This document shows, piece by piece, positions 49,087 to 56,879 of a DNA stretch of 64,000 bases. Each line of letters opens with the position of its first letter. Position 1 is the first letter of the stretch. The translations under genes were made by a program, and so were the position numbers. A model generated the notes under the pieces. That model saw only the letters and a program-made list of their open reading frames with translations, had not been told where the DNA came from and ran no database searches. This DNA is from JAJVID01 sp963743425 (GTDB taxonomy: Bacteria > Acidobacteriota > Blastocatellia > RBC074). The stretch is from the NCBI GenBank assembly GCA_963743425.1, contig CAVUPU010000004.1, positions 248,001 through 312,000 on the forward strand, read 5' to 3'.

Positions 49087-49938
49087 ATGGTTTACGATCC
49101 CACAGCCAGTACGCCAACCAGCCTTGATGAAGCCTACGGACTTATCGCTGAACGCGGGCGCCGAGCGAAGATAATCGCCGGAGGGACGGACCTGATGGTT
49201 GCGCTTAACGCGAGATCGCTCGACGCTCATGAGTTCATTGACATCTGGCGTTTGAATGAACTGCGCGGTATTGATGATGAAGGCGAAGCGATCCGCATTG
49301 GGGCGCTGACCACTTACACGCAACTGATAAAATCTCCGCTGGTTCAACTGAGCGTCCCGGCCCTGGTAGAAGCGTCACGAACCATAGGCGCGATTCAAAT
49401 TCAGAACCGCGGCACTCTCGGCGGCAACATCGTCAACGCCTCGCCCGCCGGTGACAGCCTGCCTGTGCTGGCGGCTTTCGATGGGGACGTCGAGATCGGA
49501 AGTATTCGAGGCGTCAGAAGAGTCAGCTTCAATAACTTCTACACGGGGTATCGACAAACGGTGATGGAACCTGATGAGATACTGCTCGCGGTAAGGTTGA
49601 GGAAACTGAACCCGAACGAGCGGTCTTTCTTTGTCAAAGTCGGTACTCGCCGCGCGCAGGCCATCTCGAAAATTGTGATGGCGGTCAAAGTCGGAACGGC
49701 GGGCTCTGAGATCAATTCCATCAGCGTCGCCTTGGGGAGCGTCGCTCCGATAGTGATGCGCGCGCATCAGACCGAATCATTACTGACGAAAGCGACTCTC
49801 GACGCGACGGTCATTGAGCGCGCAAGAAGAACGATCTCACAGGAGATTGCCCCGATCACAGATGTACGCTCTACGGAACATTACCGCCGCACAGTCACAG
49901 GAAACGCGCTTGCCAGAGTTCTCCGCCAATTGATGTGA
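49087..49938 (+). CDS. Xanthine-dehydrogenase-type FAD subunit
   Basis: 283 residues. Family marks: KIIAGGTDLMVALNAR (FAD-binding loop), IRIGALTTYTQLI, IQNRGTLGGNIVNASPAGDSLPVL and the C-terminal domain (SKIVMAVKVGTAGSEI). It passes electrons from the 2Fe-2S subunit to NAD+ or another acceptor. It is the last of the three-subunit set. Confidence 0.9.
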   Translation: MVYDPTASTPTSLDEAYGLIAERGRRAKIIAGGTDLMVALNARSLDAHEFIDIWRLNELRGIDDEGEAIRIGALTTYTQLIKSPLVQLSVPALVEASRTIGAIQIQNRGTLGGNIVNASPAGDSLPVLAAFDGDVEIGSIRGVRRVSFNNFYTGYRQTVMEPDEILLAVRLRKLNPNERSFFVKVGTRRAQAISKIVMAVKVGTAGSEINSISVALGSVAPIVMRAHQTESLLTKATLDATVIERARRTISQEIAPITDVRSTEHYRRTVTGNALARVLRQLM

Positions 49939-49958
49939 ATGAAAGTTGAGGGACTAAA

Positions 49959-50417
49959 TTAGATCACATCCGCCATCTTCAAATTGGATGTGTCCGACGA
50001 GGTCTTCTGCTCGGTTCCCGCGAAATCCTTTGTTATGTCGTTCTTGTTTTCGAGCATGTGACACTTTCCGTCGAAAACAGCGCCGTGTTCGATGATCAAA
50101 GCAGGGGTGTAGATGTCGCCATAAACACGGCCAGACGAATGGATCTTCACACTGTTTTTCGCCGTTATTGTGCCTTCCACGATTCCACTGACTTCAACAG
50201 CTCCGACCTGAACCGTAGCTTTGACGCGGCCCTTCTCCATAATGAGCAGGCTGCCTGAATCCGAAACGATGGTCCCGGAGATATTGGAGTCCACACGCAT
50301 AATCTCCGAAAATCTGACCTCGCCAGTAATTTCAGTGCCTTCACCCAGGAAGCTGCGTAAATCTGTTGGCTCTTCAGCGCTGTTGACGTAAGGCGATTTG
50401 TTGCTGCCGAACTTCAT
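49959..50417 (-). CDS. Bactofilin (polymer-forming cytoskeletal protein)
   Basis: 152 residues. The DUF583/bactofilin core is visible in residues ~20-130: FLGEGTEITGEVRFSEIMRV, the repeated beta-coil turns VQVGAVEVSGIVEGTITAK and SGRVYGDIYTPALIIEHGA. Ends are short and polar. Bactofilins form filaments and can anchor ParAB-type segregation systems. It lies right after parB on the same strand, a position that fits such a job. The partner contact is inference. Confidence 0.88.
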   Translation of the reverse strand: MKFGSNKSPYVNSAEEPTDLRSFLGEGTEITGEVRFSEIMRVDSNISGTIVSDSGSLLIMEKGRVKATVQVGAVEVSGIVEGTITAKNSVKIHSSGRVYGDIYTPALIIEHGAVFDGKCHMLENKNDITKDFAGTEQKTSSDTSNLKMADVI

Positions 50418-50485
50418 AAGTAAGCCTCCACGTTAAGGATTGTTTGGGAGCCGACTGAATTATGTGATAAGGATAATGGGAATTA

Positions 50486-51352
50486 TTACGGATCTGACTT
50501 CCGCATGATGATTGAGTAGATTCTGTCTAACTCATTGGTCGAACCGAACTCGATCTCAATCCTGCCTCCATTATGACCAAGATGAATGCGCACCTGAGAT
50601 CCGAGAAATCTCTTCATCTTCAACTCGGCGGCGCGGATGTTAGCATCATTGTCTGATGGTGTCAACTTTTCCTTGGGCGATTGAGGAGAAGTGGCGCGTT
50701 TCACCGCCTGTTCCGTTTGTCGAACCGAGAGCTTCTTCTCGGCCACCTCATTGGCCAGTCTTCTTATCTGATCTTTGGTGTCCAACCCCAATAATGCTCG
50801 CGCATGCCCCATCGAGATCAGGTTGTCTTCCAACATTCTCTGAACATCTTCGGGCAGTTTCAGCAGCCTCAGATAATTGTTGATTGAAGATCTGTCTTTA
50901 CCGACCTGCTGAGCAATCTCATCATCGGTCAAACCTAAATTCTGTTTGAGCTTTTGATATGCTGAGGCCTCTTCAATCGGGGTGAGTTCTTCCCTTTGGA
51001 TGTTCTCAATCAGCGCGAGTTCGAGCAGTTTCGAATCGGGAATGCTCCGTATGACGGCGTTTATTCTGTGCAGACCGGCGCGTTGGGCGGCGCGCCAGCG
51101 CCGCTCACCAGCCACAATTTGATACCGCCCATTCGCGCCCCGACGCAGCAAGAGCGGTTGTACCAATCCGTTGGATCTGATGGATTGAGCAAGCTCATCG
51201 AGCTTATCTTCGTTGAATCGCCCTCGCGGCTGAGCTGGATTCGGATCGATCAAATCGATATCCACCTCCAGCATCTCTTCCCCCTGCGACGCCACCAATA
51301 CCGGATCAGAGAGCAGGGCGCTCAAGCCTCTCCCTAACGCTCTTCTTGTCAT
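50486..51352 (-). CDS. parB: Chromosome partitioning protein ParB
   Basis: 288 residues. N-terminal RRALGRGLSALLSD, the nuclease-like CTPase domain (PAQPRGRFNEDKLDELAQSI, GERRWRAAQRAGL, NIQREELTPIEEA) and the HTH region (GLTDDEIAQQVGKDRSSINNYLRLLKLPE). It binds parS and spreads. Its start lies inside the parA 3' end (47 nt overlap). A C-terminal domain (KRFLGSQVRIHLGHNGGRIE) follows a poorly conserved linker. Confidence 0.95.
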   Translation of the reverse strand: MTRRALGRGLSALLSDPVLVASQGEEMLEVDIDLIDPNPAQPRGRFNEDKLDELAQSIRSNGLVQPLLLRRGANGRYQIVAGERRWRAAQRAGLHRINAVIRSIPDSKLLELALIENIQREELTPIEEASAYQKLKQNLGLTDDEIAQQVGKDRSSINNYLRLLKLPEDVQRMLEDNLISMGHARALLGLDTKDQIRRLANEVAEKKLSVRQTEQAVKRATSPQSPKEKLTPSDNDANIRAAELKMKRFLGSQVRIHLGHNGGRIEIEFGSTNELDRIYSIIMRKSDP

Positions 51353-52107
51353 GTTCCAACACCTCTTTGGCTAAGTTTAAGTAGCTTTCAGCGCCGCGAG
51401 ATTTTATGTCGTAAAGGATGATCGGCTTGCCATAACTCGGCGCCTCGGCCAGCCGGATGTTGCGAGGAATTATCGTTTGAAAAACCTGCGCTCCAAGAAA
51501 ATCTCTCAGGTCTGAAACGACCTGGTTCGATAGATTCGTTCTTTCATCGTACATCGTCAGCAGAAATCCCTCGATGCCCAGAATTCGAATTGATGTTTCT
51601 GCGAATCCTCACCAGGGTGTCCCATAAATCGGTCACTCCTTCCAGCGCAAAATATTCACATTGAATCGGGACGATTATTGAATCAGCGGCGGCGAGAGCG
51701 TTCAAAGTCAGTAGGCCCAAACTCGGAGGACAGTCGACGATTATGTATTCGAATTTGTCGCGCTGATTTTCGATGGCCTTCTTCAAATAGAACTCTCGTT
51801 GCTCCACATCTATCAACTCGACTTCAGCGCCAGCAAGATTGCGGTCCGAGGGAGCGATTTTCATGTGTTCCAGTTCGGTGTCGAGCAGTATGTTGGCTAC
51901 AGGCTCGTCCATGACCATCGAATGGTAGATACAGCGCGTGAACGAACCCTTTTTTATCCCGACCCCGCTGGTCGCGTTCGCCTGCGGATCCATATCAACT
52001 ATTAATGTCGAAATGTCGGCGGCGGCAAAACAGGCGGAGAGATTGATGGCCGTAGTCGTCTTTCCGACCCCACCTTTCTGATTTGAGATCGCAATAATTT
52101 TTCCCAT
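51306..52107 (-). CDS. parA: Chromosome partitioning ATPase ParA/Soj, frameshifted at ~51583
   Basis: About 266 residues over two frames. Start at 52107 (MGKIIAISNQKGGVGKTTTA), the deviant Walker A. VDMDPQANATSG and IVDCPPSLGLLTLNAL follow. After RRNINSN the frame must skip one base (around 51583) to give LGIEGFLLTMYDERTNLSNQV and the end at 51306. All ParA marks exist once the shift is allowed. It forms the ATP-dependent partner of ParB. Because parA-parB is so conserved at this place, a sequence error is more likely than a true break. Confidence 0.9.
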
Positions 52108-52225
52108 ATGTCTATCTCGTGGCGCGATGAAATGAATTTAGCTAGCGCCGCGCAAATTATCACATCCGAAATCTCAAGTAAAAGCGCGGCAGGGCGTTGA
52201 GTGTACGTCAAAGTTTTGCGCGCGT

Positions 52226-52325
52226 CCTGGGTACGCATCGCTTCCAGCGTGCTCTTGGCAAGGGGCTTATTGAAAAGAAATGGGTTACTTGCCGAGAGCA
52301 CGCTGGAAGCGATGCGTACCCAGGG
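52226..52325. repeat. Long inverted repeat upstream of parA
   Basis: The left arm CCTGGGTACGCATCGCTTCC (52226 on) continues AGCGTGCTCTTGGCAA, and the right arm, from 52289, is its complement with one mismatch. The arms are about 35 bases with a 29-base centre. It lies in the parA-rsmG gap together with the parS sites and probably forms a cruciform or a stem in the transcript. Confidence 0.8.
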
Positions 52326-52367
52326 ACATTTCCGCCGCGCCGAAAAACTTGATAGACACCTGAGGGC

Positions 52368-52381
52368 GTTCCACGTGGAAC
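52368..52381. promoter_or_regulatory. parS site 1 (GTTCCACGTGGAAC)
   Basis: A perfect 14-bp palindrome matching the ParB target (TGTTTCACGTGAAACA type) with G:C changes at two symmetric positions. It lies directly upstream of parA, where segregation centres usually are. Confidence 0.85.
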
Positions 52382-52419
52382 AGAGATAATGGACCGGAGA
52401 CCGAAGCTCCCTTTACAGG

Positions 52420-52433
52420 GTTTCACGTGGAAC
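52420..52433. promoter_or_regulatory. parS site 2 (GTTTCACGTGGAAC)
   Basis: A second parS, with one half-site in the standard TTTCACG form. It overlaps the last codons of rsmG (stop at 52423). Two sites 52 bases apart support a genuine ParB loading zone. Confidence 0.85.
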
Positions 52434-53064
52434 GGAAGATGTTTATTAAGTATCTTTGGTTGGAACCTGGAATCAGCAAGCTCTCTATCTTTCGTTGATC
52501 ATTTATTAGGGCACGCGCCTTTTCTTCGAAACTCTTCGCGCCAAAAATCAAAATTTGCGAGGCCTTCGCCCCCGACCGCAGGATTTCAGAGATCAGCTTC
52601 CCCATCCTCTCGATAGCGCGGACCGTCAGGCATGATTCCTCCGGGAGGCCCTCGATGGCCTCAAATCTGGATTCAATGACCTTTACGTTTTTCAGGTTCA
52701 GATGGACGGACGCCTCTTCCAAGAAGAGGGCTTTATTACGACTGACCTCGACCAGGCGCACAGCCAGGTCGGGGCGCAATATAGCTATCACCATTCCCGG
52801 AACGCCCAGGCCCGACCCCAAATCCCAAACCTGATTTACCGAAGGAAGAATCAACGATTCGGAGAAGGCCGATTCGAGGATGTGTCTTTCAAAGAATCCC
52901 TGAGGCTGAGTCAGAGTTGTCAGGTGAAGACGCTTGTTCCACTTCAACACCAGTTCATAATACTTCGACAGCAGATCGGCTTCCGCTTCGGAGAATCCTT
53001 TCCCATCCCATCTTCCGCTTTTTCGGATGATGTCTCTCATCTGTTCAACTTCCGGTGGCATCAA
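52423..53064 (-). CDS. rsmG: 16S rRNA m7G527 methyltransferase
   Basis: 213 residues. SAM motif I VWDLGSGLGVPGMVIAI, the start YYELVLKWNKRLHLTTL and VTVRAI-like ESCLTVRAIERM are typical. It methylates G527 of 16S rRNA. The start overlaps the stop of mnmG (ATGA), a conserved gid operon arrangement. The second parS overlaps its end. Confidence 0.93.
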   Translation of the reverse strand: MMPPEVEQMRDIIRKSGRWDGKGFSEAEADLLSKYYELVLKWNKRLHLTTLTQPQGFFERHILESAFSESLILPSVNQVWDLGSGLGVPGMVIAILRPDLAVRLVEVSRNKALFLEEASVHLNLKNVKVIESRFEAIEGLPEESCLTVRAIERMGKLISEILRSGAKASQILIFGAKSFEEKARALINDQRKIESLLIPGSNQRYLINIFRST

Positions 53065-54950
53065 GAGACCTGCTGGCGAGACATCAGTTCGACATGGATG
53101 GTGAGCAATGAGAGGGCCGCCGGCGTCAGGCCGGGAATTCTCATCGCCTGGCCGAGGGTTTGTGGCCGCACCCGGGTGAGCCTCTCGACCATTTCATGAG
53201 ACAGACCTGGGATTCGAGAATATTCCAGATTGGAGGGAATGGTTCTGCCACCGGCTTTGGCCAGACGGTTCGCCATATTCTCCTGCGCGATCAAGTAGCC
53301 TTCATATTTGAAATCGGTGACAACGGTCGTAATCTCCTCGATCCCGCAACGCTCCCTCAAATCTTTGGGAAGCAAATGAACCAGATGTTCGGCCGGCGCC
53401 TCGGGCCGCTTTGCCAACTGAGATAGATTCACAGCTTCGGAGAGGCAGACGCCCGAAGCTTCAGCGAACTGTGGATAGCCATCGGTGCGGACCGAAACAG
53501 TGGTTCTGCGGAAATATTCTCGCAATTCATTTTTGCGGTTCTTTTTGCTGACAAACTCGTCATGACGATCCTTCGGCAGCATGCCGAGATCGAAGCCGAT
53601 TTCGCTGAGCCGTTCATCGGCGTTATCAATTCTCAGCTTGAGTCGCTGTTCAGCGCGGGAGGTGAACATGCGATAGGGTTCATCCACGCCTTGAGTGACG
53701 AGGTCGTCGATCAAGATTCCGATATAGGCGGAGTCTCGCTCGACCAGGATTGGCTCTTGCCGGTGAACATATCTGGCGGCGTTGATCCCGGCTATGATTC
53801 CCTGAGCGCCCGCCTCTTCATATCCCGTCGTGCCATTGATCTGACCGGCGTTGAAGAGGCCGTTGATCCGCTTGGTCTCCAAAGAAGGCCAGAGTTCGGT
53901 GGGATCGACCATGTCGTATTCGATCGCGTAGCCGGGGCGTAGCATCACGGCTTTCTCGAGGCCGGGAATCTGGTTGACCAACTCTCGCTGCAAATCGGCG
54001 GGGAGGCTGGTCGAAAACCCATTCAGGTAGACTTCGTATGTGTGATAGCCCTCCGGTTCGAGAAAGAGTTGATGGCGGTCTTTGTCGGGGAACTTGACGA
54101 CCTTGTCTTCGATCGAAGGGCAATAGCGTGGGCCGACGCCGGTGATCTGACCGCTGTAGAGCGGGGAGCGGCTGATGTTGTCACGGATCGTTTGATGTAG
54201 CTCCTGAGTTGTATATCCGATGTAGCACGGAATCTGGCGTCGAGTGATGGCCCTGGTCGTGAAGGAAAACGGCGTCGGGATTTCATCACCCGGCTGCTCC
54301 TCGAATGCTTTGAAGTCGATCGAACGTCCATCGAGTCTGGGAGGAGTGCCGGTCTTGAGCCGGGCGATTCTGAAACCGAGTTCGCGCAAATTCTCCGCGA
54401 GTTTTATTGATGGCGGTTCGCCCGAACGTCCGGCGGAGAATCGCCTGGAGCCAATGTGGATCAGTCCGTTCAGGAAGGTGCCAGTCGTGATGACCACGGC
54501 TTCTGCTCTGAGCAGCCTGCCATCCATCAACTCGACTCCAGCAACACGACCGTCTTCGGTTAAAATTCTTACGACTTCCCCCTGCCGCAGATAGAGATTG
54601 GGAATGGCCTCGAGCTCGCGCCGCATCTGATGGCGGTAGAGAGCGCGGTCGGCTTGCGCCCTGGGGGCCTGGACGGCAGGCCCGCGACTGCGATTGAGCA
54701 TTCGGAACTGGATGCCGGTCTGGTCTATCACCCGTCCCATCAAACCTCCGAGCGCGTCGATCTCGCGGACCAGATGGCCTTTCGCTATTCCTCCGATGGC
54801 CGGGTTGCAGGACATCTGGGCAATCAAATCCAGGCTGAGTGTGACGACGGCCGTCTTAGCGCCGAGTTGAGCGGCGGAGTTCGCGGCTTCGCATCCGGCG
54901 TGTCCCGCTCCGATCACCACCACATCGAATTGTTCATCAAAGTACGGCAT
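53061..54950 (-). CDS. mnmG: tRNA U34 carboxymethylaminomethyl enzyme, FAD subunit
   Basis: 629 residues, full length. FAD site VVIGAGHAGCEAANSAAQLG, the conserved CNPAIGGIAKGHLVREIDALGG and VQAPRAQADRALYRHQM, and the C-terminal GYLIAQENMANRLAK. With MnmE it installs cmnm5U at tRNA position 34. The C-terminus ends LLTIHVELMSRQQVS. Confidence 0.96.
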   Translation of the reverse strand: MPYFDEQFDVVVIGAGHAGCEAANSAAQLGAKTAVVTLSLDLIAQMSCNPAIGGIAKGHLVREIDALGGLMGRVIDQTGIQFRMLNRSRGPAVQAPRAQADRALYRHQMRRELEAIPNLYLRQGEVVRILTEDGRVAGVELMDGRLLRAEAVVITTGTFLNGLIHIGSRRFSAGRSGEPPSIKLAENLRELGFRIARLKTGTPPRLDGRSIDFKAFEEQPGDEIPTPFSFTTRAITRRQIPCYIGYTTQELHQTIRDNISRSPLYSGQITGVGPRYCPSIEDKVVKFPDKDRHQLFLEPEGYHTYEVYLNGFSTSLPADLQRELVNQIPGLEKAVMLRPGYAIEYDMVDPTELWPSLETKRINGLFNAGQINGTTGYEEAGAQGIIAGINAARYVHRQEPILVERDSAYIGILIDDLVTQGVDEPYRMFTSRAEQRLKLRIDNADERLSEIGFDLGMLPKDRHDEFVSKKNRKNELREYFRRTTVSVRTDGYPQFAEASGVCLSEAVNLSQLAKRPEAPAEHLVHLLPKDLRERCGIEEITTVVTDFKYEGYLIAQENMANRLAKAGGRTIPSNLEYSRIPGLSHEMVERLTRVRPQTLGQAMRIPGLTPAALSLLTIHVELMSRQQVS

Positions 54951-54953
54951 GCG

Positions 54954-56330
54954 CTACTTTCCAATGCAGAACGTCGAGAAGATCTGATTGATGATATCCG
55001 TGATGAGCGTCTCTCCGGTTACGACTCCGAGGTTGCGCAGCGCCTGGTGCAAATTCGCCAGAGCCACCTCTTCAGTAAAACCCGCGGCCAGGTCCTGCCT
55101 GGCCTGGCGCAATGCGGCCAGCGCATGCTCCAGCGCGGAGTAGTGACGCTCGTTCGTGATTATAGCATCTTCGATACTGGTTTGAGCTTCGATGGCGATT
55201 AGCCGGTGGATCGCCCGCCGCAGGTCATCGATCCCTTCGCCGGTGAGCGCAGAGATTTTTACCACACGAGCGCCGCCGGACAACCTGCTTATCGCTTCCT
55301 CGGAAAGCGCGACTCCCAGGTCGCATTTGTTGATGGCGTAGAGACTGACGGGGAACCGGTTGAACAATTCAATCTCTTCATGAGGAAGGGTCGAGGTCGA
55401 TTCGACGACGGCTATGATCATATCAGCCTCGCTGATCGCGGTCTTCGTTCTTTCGACGCCGATCTGTTCGACAACGTCCTCGGTCTCTCGGATTCCCGCC
55501 GTGTCTATCAAGTCGACCGGGACGCCGTTGATGACGAACGACTCGTTCAGCGTGTCGCGTGTGGTGCCGGGCAGATGGGTGACAATCGCTCTCTCTCTGC
55601 CGAGCAGGGCGTTGAAGAGTGACGATTTGCCGACGTTCGGGCGTCCGATCAAAGCGAGTTTGATTCCCGAGCGGATGAGCTTTCCCACTCGATAGCTGGA
55701 AGCGAGCGCGCCGAGTTTTTCGATGAACTGATCTATGCGCGAGAGGAAGAGGCTGATGTTCAGCGGGTTGAGGTCGTCCTCGACGAATTCGACCGATGAT
55801 TCGAAGTGAACGATCATCTCGACCAGCCCCTCTTTTATCGGCTGCAGCCGCTTCGAGATTTCGCCTCTCAACTGCCTTGCGGCGACGCGCGCCTGATGAG
55901 TCGTTTGAGCGTGAATGAGGTCTTTGATAGCCTCGGCCTGCGTCAGGTCCATGCGCTGATTAAGAAACGCGCGCATGCTGAATTCACCCGGTTGAGCCAG
56001 TTCGACTCCGAATGAAGTCAGCAGCCGAAGGATCTCCGACAAGACCACCGGGCTTCCGTGGCAGGCTATTTCGATCACGTCTTCGCCTGTGAATGAGTGA
56101 GGCGCTTTGTAGAAGGTGATGATCGCCTCATCGATCATCACACTGGTTTCAGGATTGATCAGGTAATGGAGTGACGCCTGATTGGGATCGAAGGTCGCTC
56201 GATCCCCGTTGCGCAGCAAGCGGCGGGCGATATTGGCTGATTGATCTCCACTGATCCGGACGACGCCAATGCCTCCATAGCCCTGAGGCGTGGCGATAGC
56301 CGCAATCGTTTTGGATCGCTGCGAAGACAT
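54954..56330 (-). CDS. mnmE: tRNA modification GTPase
   Basis: 458 residues. N-terminal tetrahydrofolate-binding domain (IAAIATPQGYGGIGVVRISG), helical insert, then a G domain GRPNVGKSSLFNALLGRERA with DTAGIRETEDVVE and NKCD, and the C-terminal catalytic CIGK. It is the GTPase partner of MnmG. Only three bases separate it from mnmG. Confidence 0.95.
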   Translation of the reverse strand: MSSQRSKTIAAIATPQGYGGIGVVRISGDQSANIARRLLRNGDRATFDPNQASLHYLINPETSVMIDEAIITFYKAPHSFTGEDVIEIACHGSPVVLSEILRLLTSFGVELAQPGEFSMRAFLNQRMDLTQAEAIKDLIHAQTTHQARVAARQLRGEISKRLQPIKEGLVEMIVHFESSVEFVEDDLNPLNISLFLSRIDQFIEKLGALASSYRVGKLIRSGIKLALIGRPNVGKSSLFNALLGRERAIVTHLPGTTRDTLNESFVINGVPVDLIDTAGIRETEDVVEQIGVERTKTAISEADMIIAVVESTSTLPHEEIELFNRFPVSLYAINKCDLGVALSEEAISRLSGGARVVKISALTGEGIDDLRRAIHRLIAIEAQTSIEDAIITNERHYSALEHALAALRQARQDLAAGFTEEVALANLHQALRNLGVVTGETLITDIINQIFSTFCIGK

Positions 56331-56394
56331 TGAAGCTGCGGTGAATTGGCGTCGCCTTCGGAGGGAAAATGGGAAGGAAAGCTTCAGATGGTTT

Positions 56395-56877
56395 TCAGGC
56401 GGGAAGAACTTTCACTCTTCGCATCTGCCCATCTCCTTCGCTCTCCGTCCTGATTCCCTGGAAATCGACGAGGGCCGTGTGAATAATCCGGCGGTCCTGC
56501 GCGTTCATCGGATCGAACACGAATGGAGTTTTGGTCACTTTCACTTTCTCCGCCGCTTTACGAGCCATGATCTCAAGCTCCTGCTTGCGGGCGTCGCGGT
56601 ATCCATTGGCGTCGAAATCGATCTGCGCTCCCGCGGCGACCGCCTCGGCGAAAGCCCGGCGGGCGATGTATTGCAGAGCGTCGAGCAATTCCGCATTATG
56701 TCCGAGCAGCAACGGCAGATCGAATCCTTGGAACATGACTTCGATGTTGTTGGGCTCCGATTCGCTCACTTCGACTTCGCTCACTTCGACTCTCAGATCG
56801 AGCGACGATTTGTCGATCAAATCTTTCACGAAGCTTTCAACTTTACTTTTCAATCCTTCGAAATTTTCCCGTGTCAT
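56395..56877 (-). CDS. khpB: RNA-binding protein KhpB (Jag)
   Basis: 160 residues. A short Jag-N-like helical start is followed by a KH domain with the GxxG-like LLLGHNAELLDALQYIARRAF, and an R3H region (ARKQELEIMARKAAEKVK, PMNAQDRRIIHTAL). It binds RNA, affecting cell elongation in Gram-positives. It lies between yidC and mnmE as in many phyla. Confidence 0.9.
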   Translation of the reverse strand: MTRENFEGLKSKVESFVKDLIDKSSLDLRVEVSEVEVSESEPNNIEVMFQGFDLPLLLGHNAELLDALQYIARRAFAEAVAAGAQIDFDANGYRDARKQELEIMARKAAEKVKVTKTPFVFDPMNAQDRRIIHTALVDFQGIRTESEGDGQMRRVKVLPA

Positions 56878-56879
56878 AA

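Noticed and set aside
51560..51600. Programmed frameshift in parA.
   Set aside because: There is no slippery heptamer or stimulatory stem; an error or a plain insertion is simpler.
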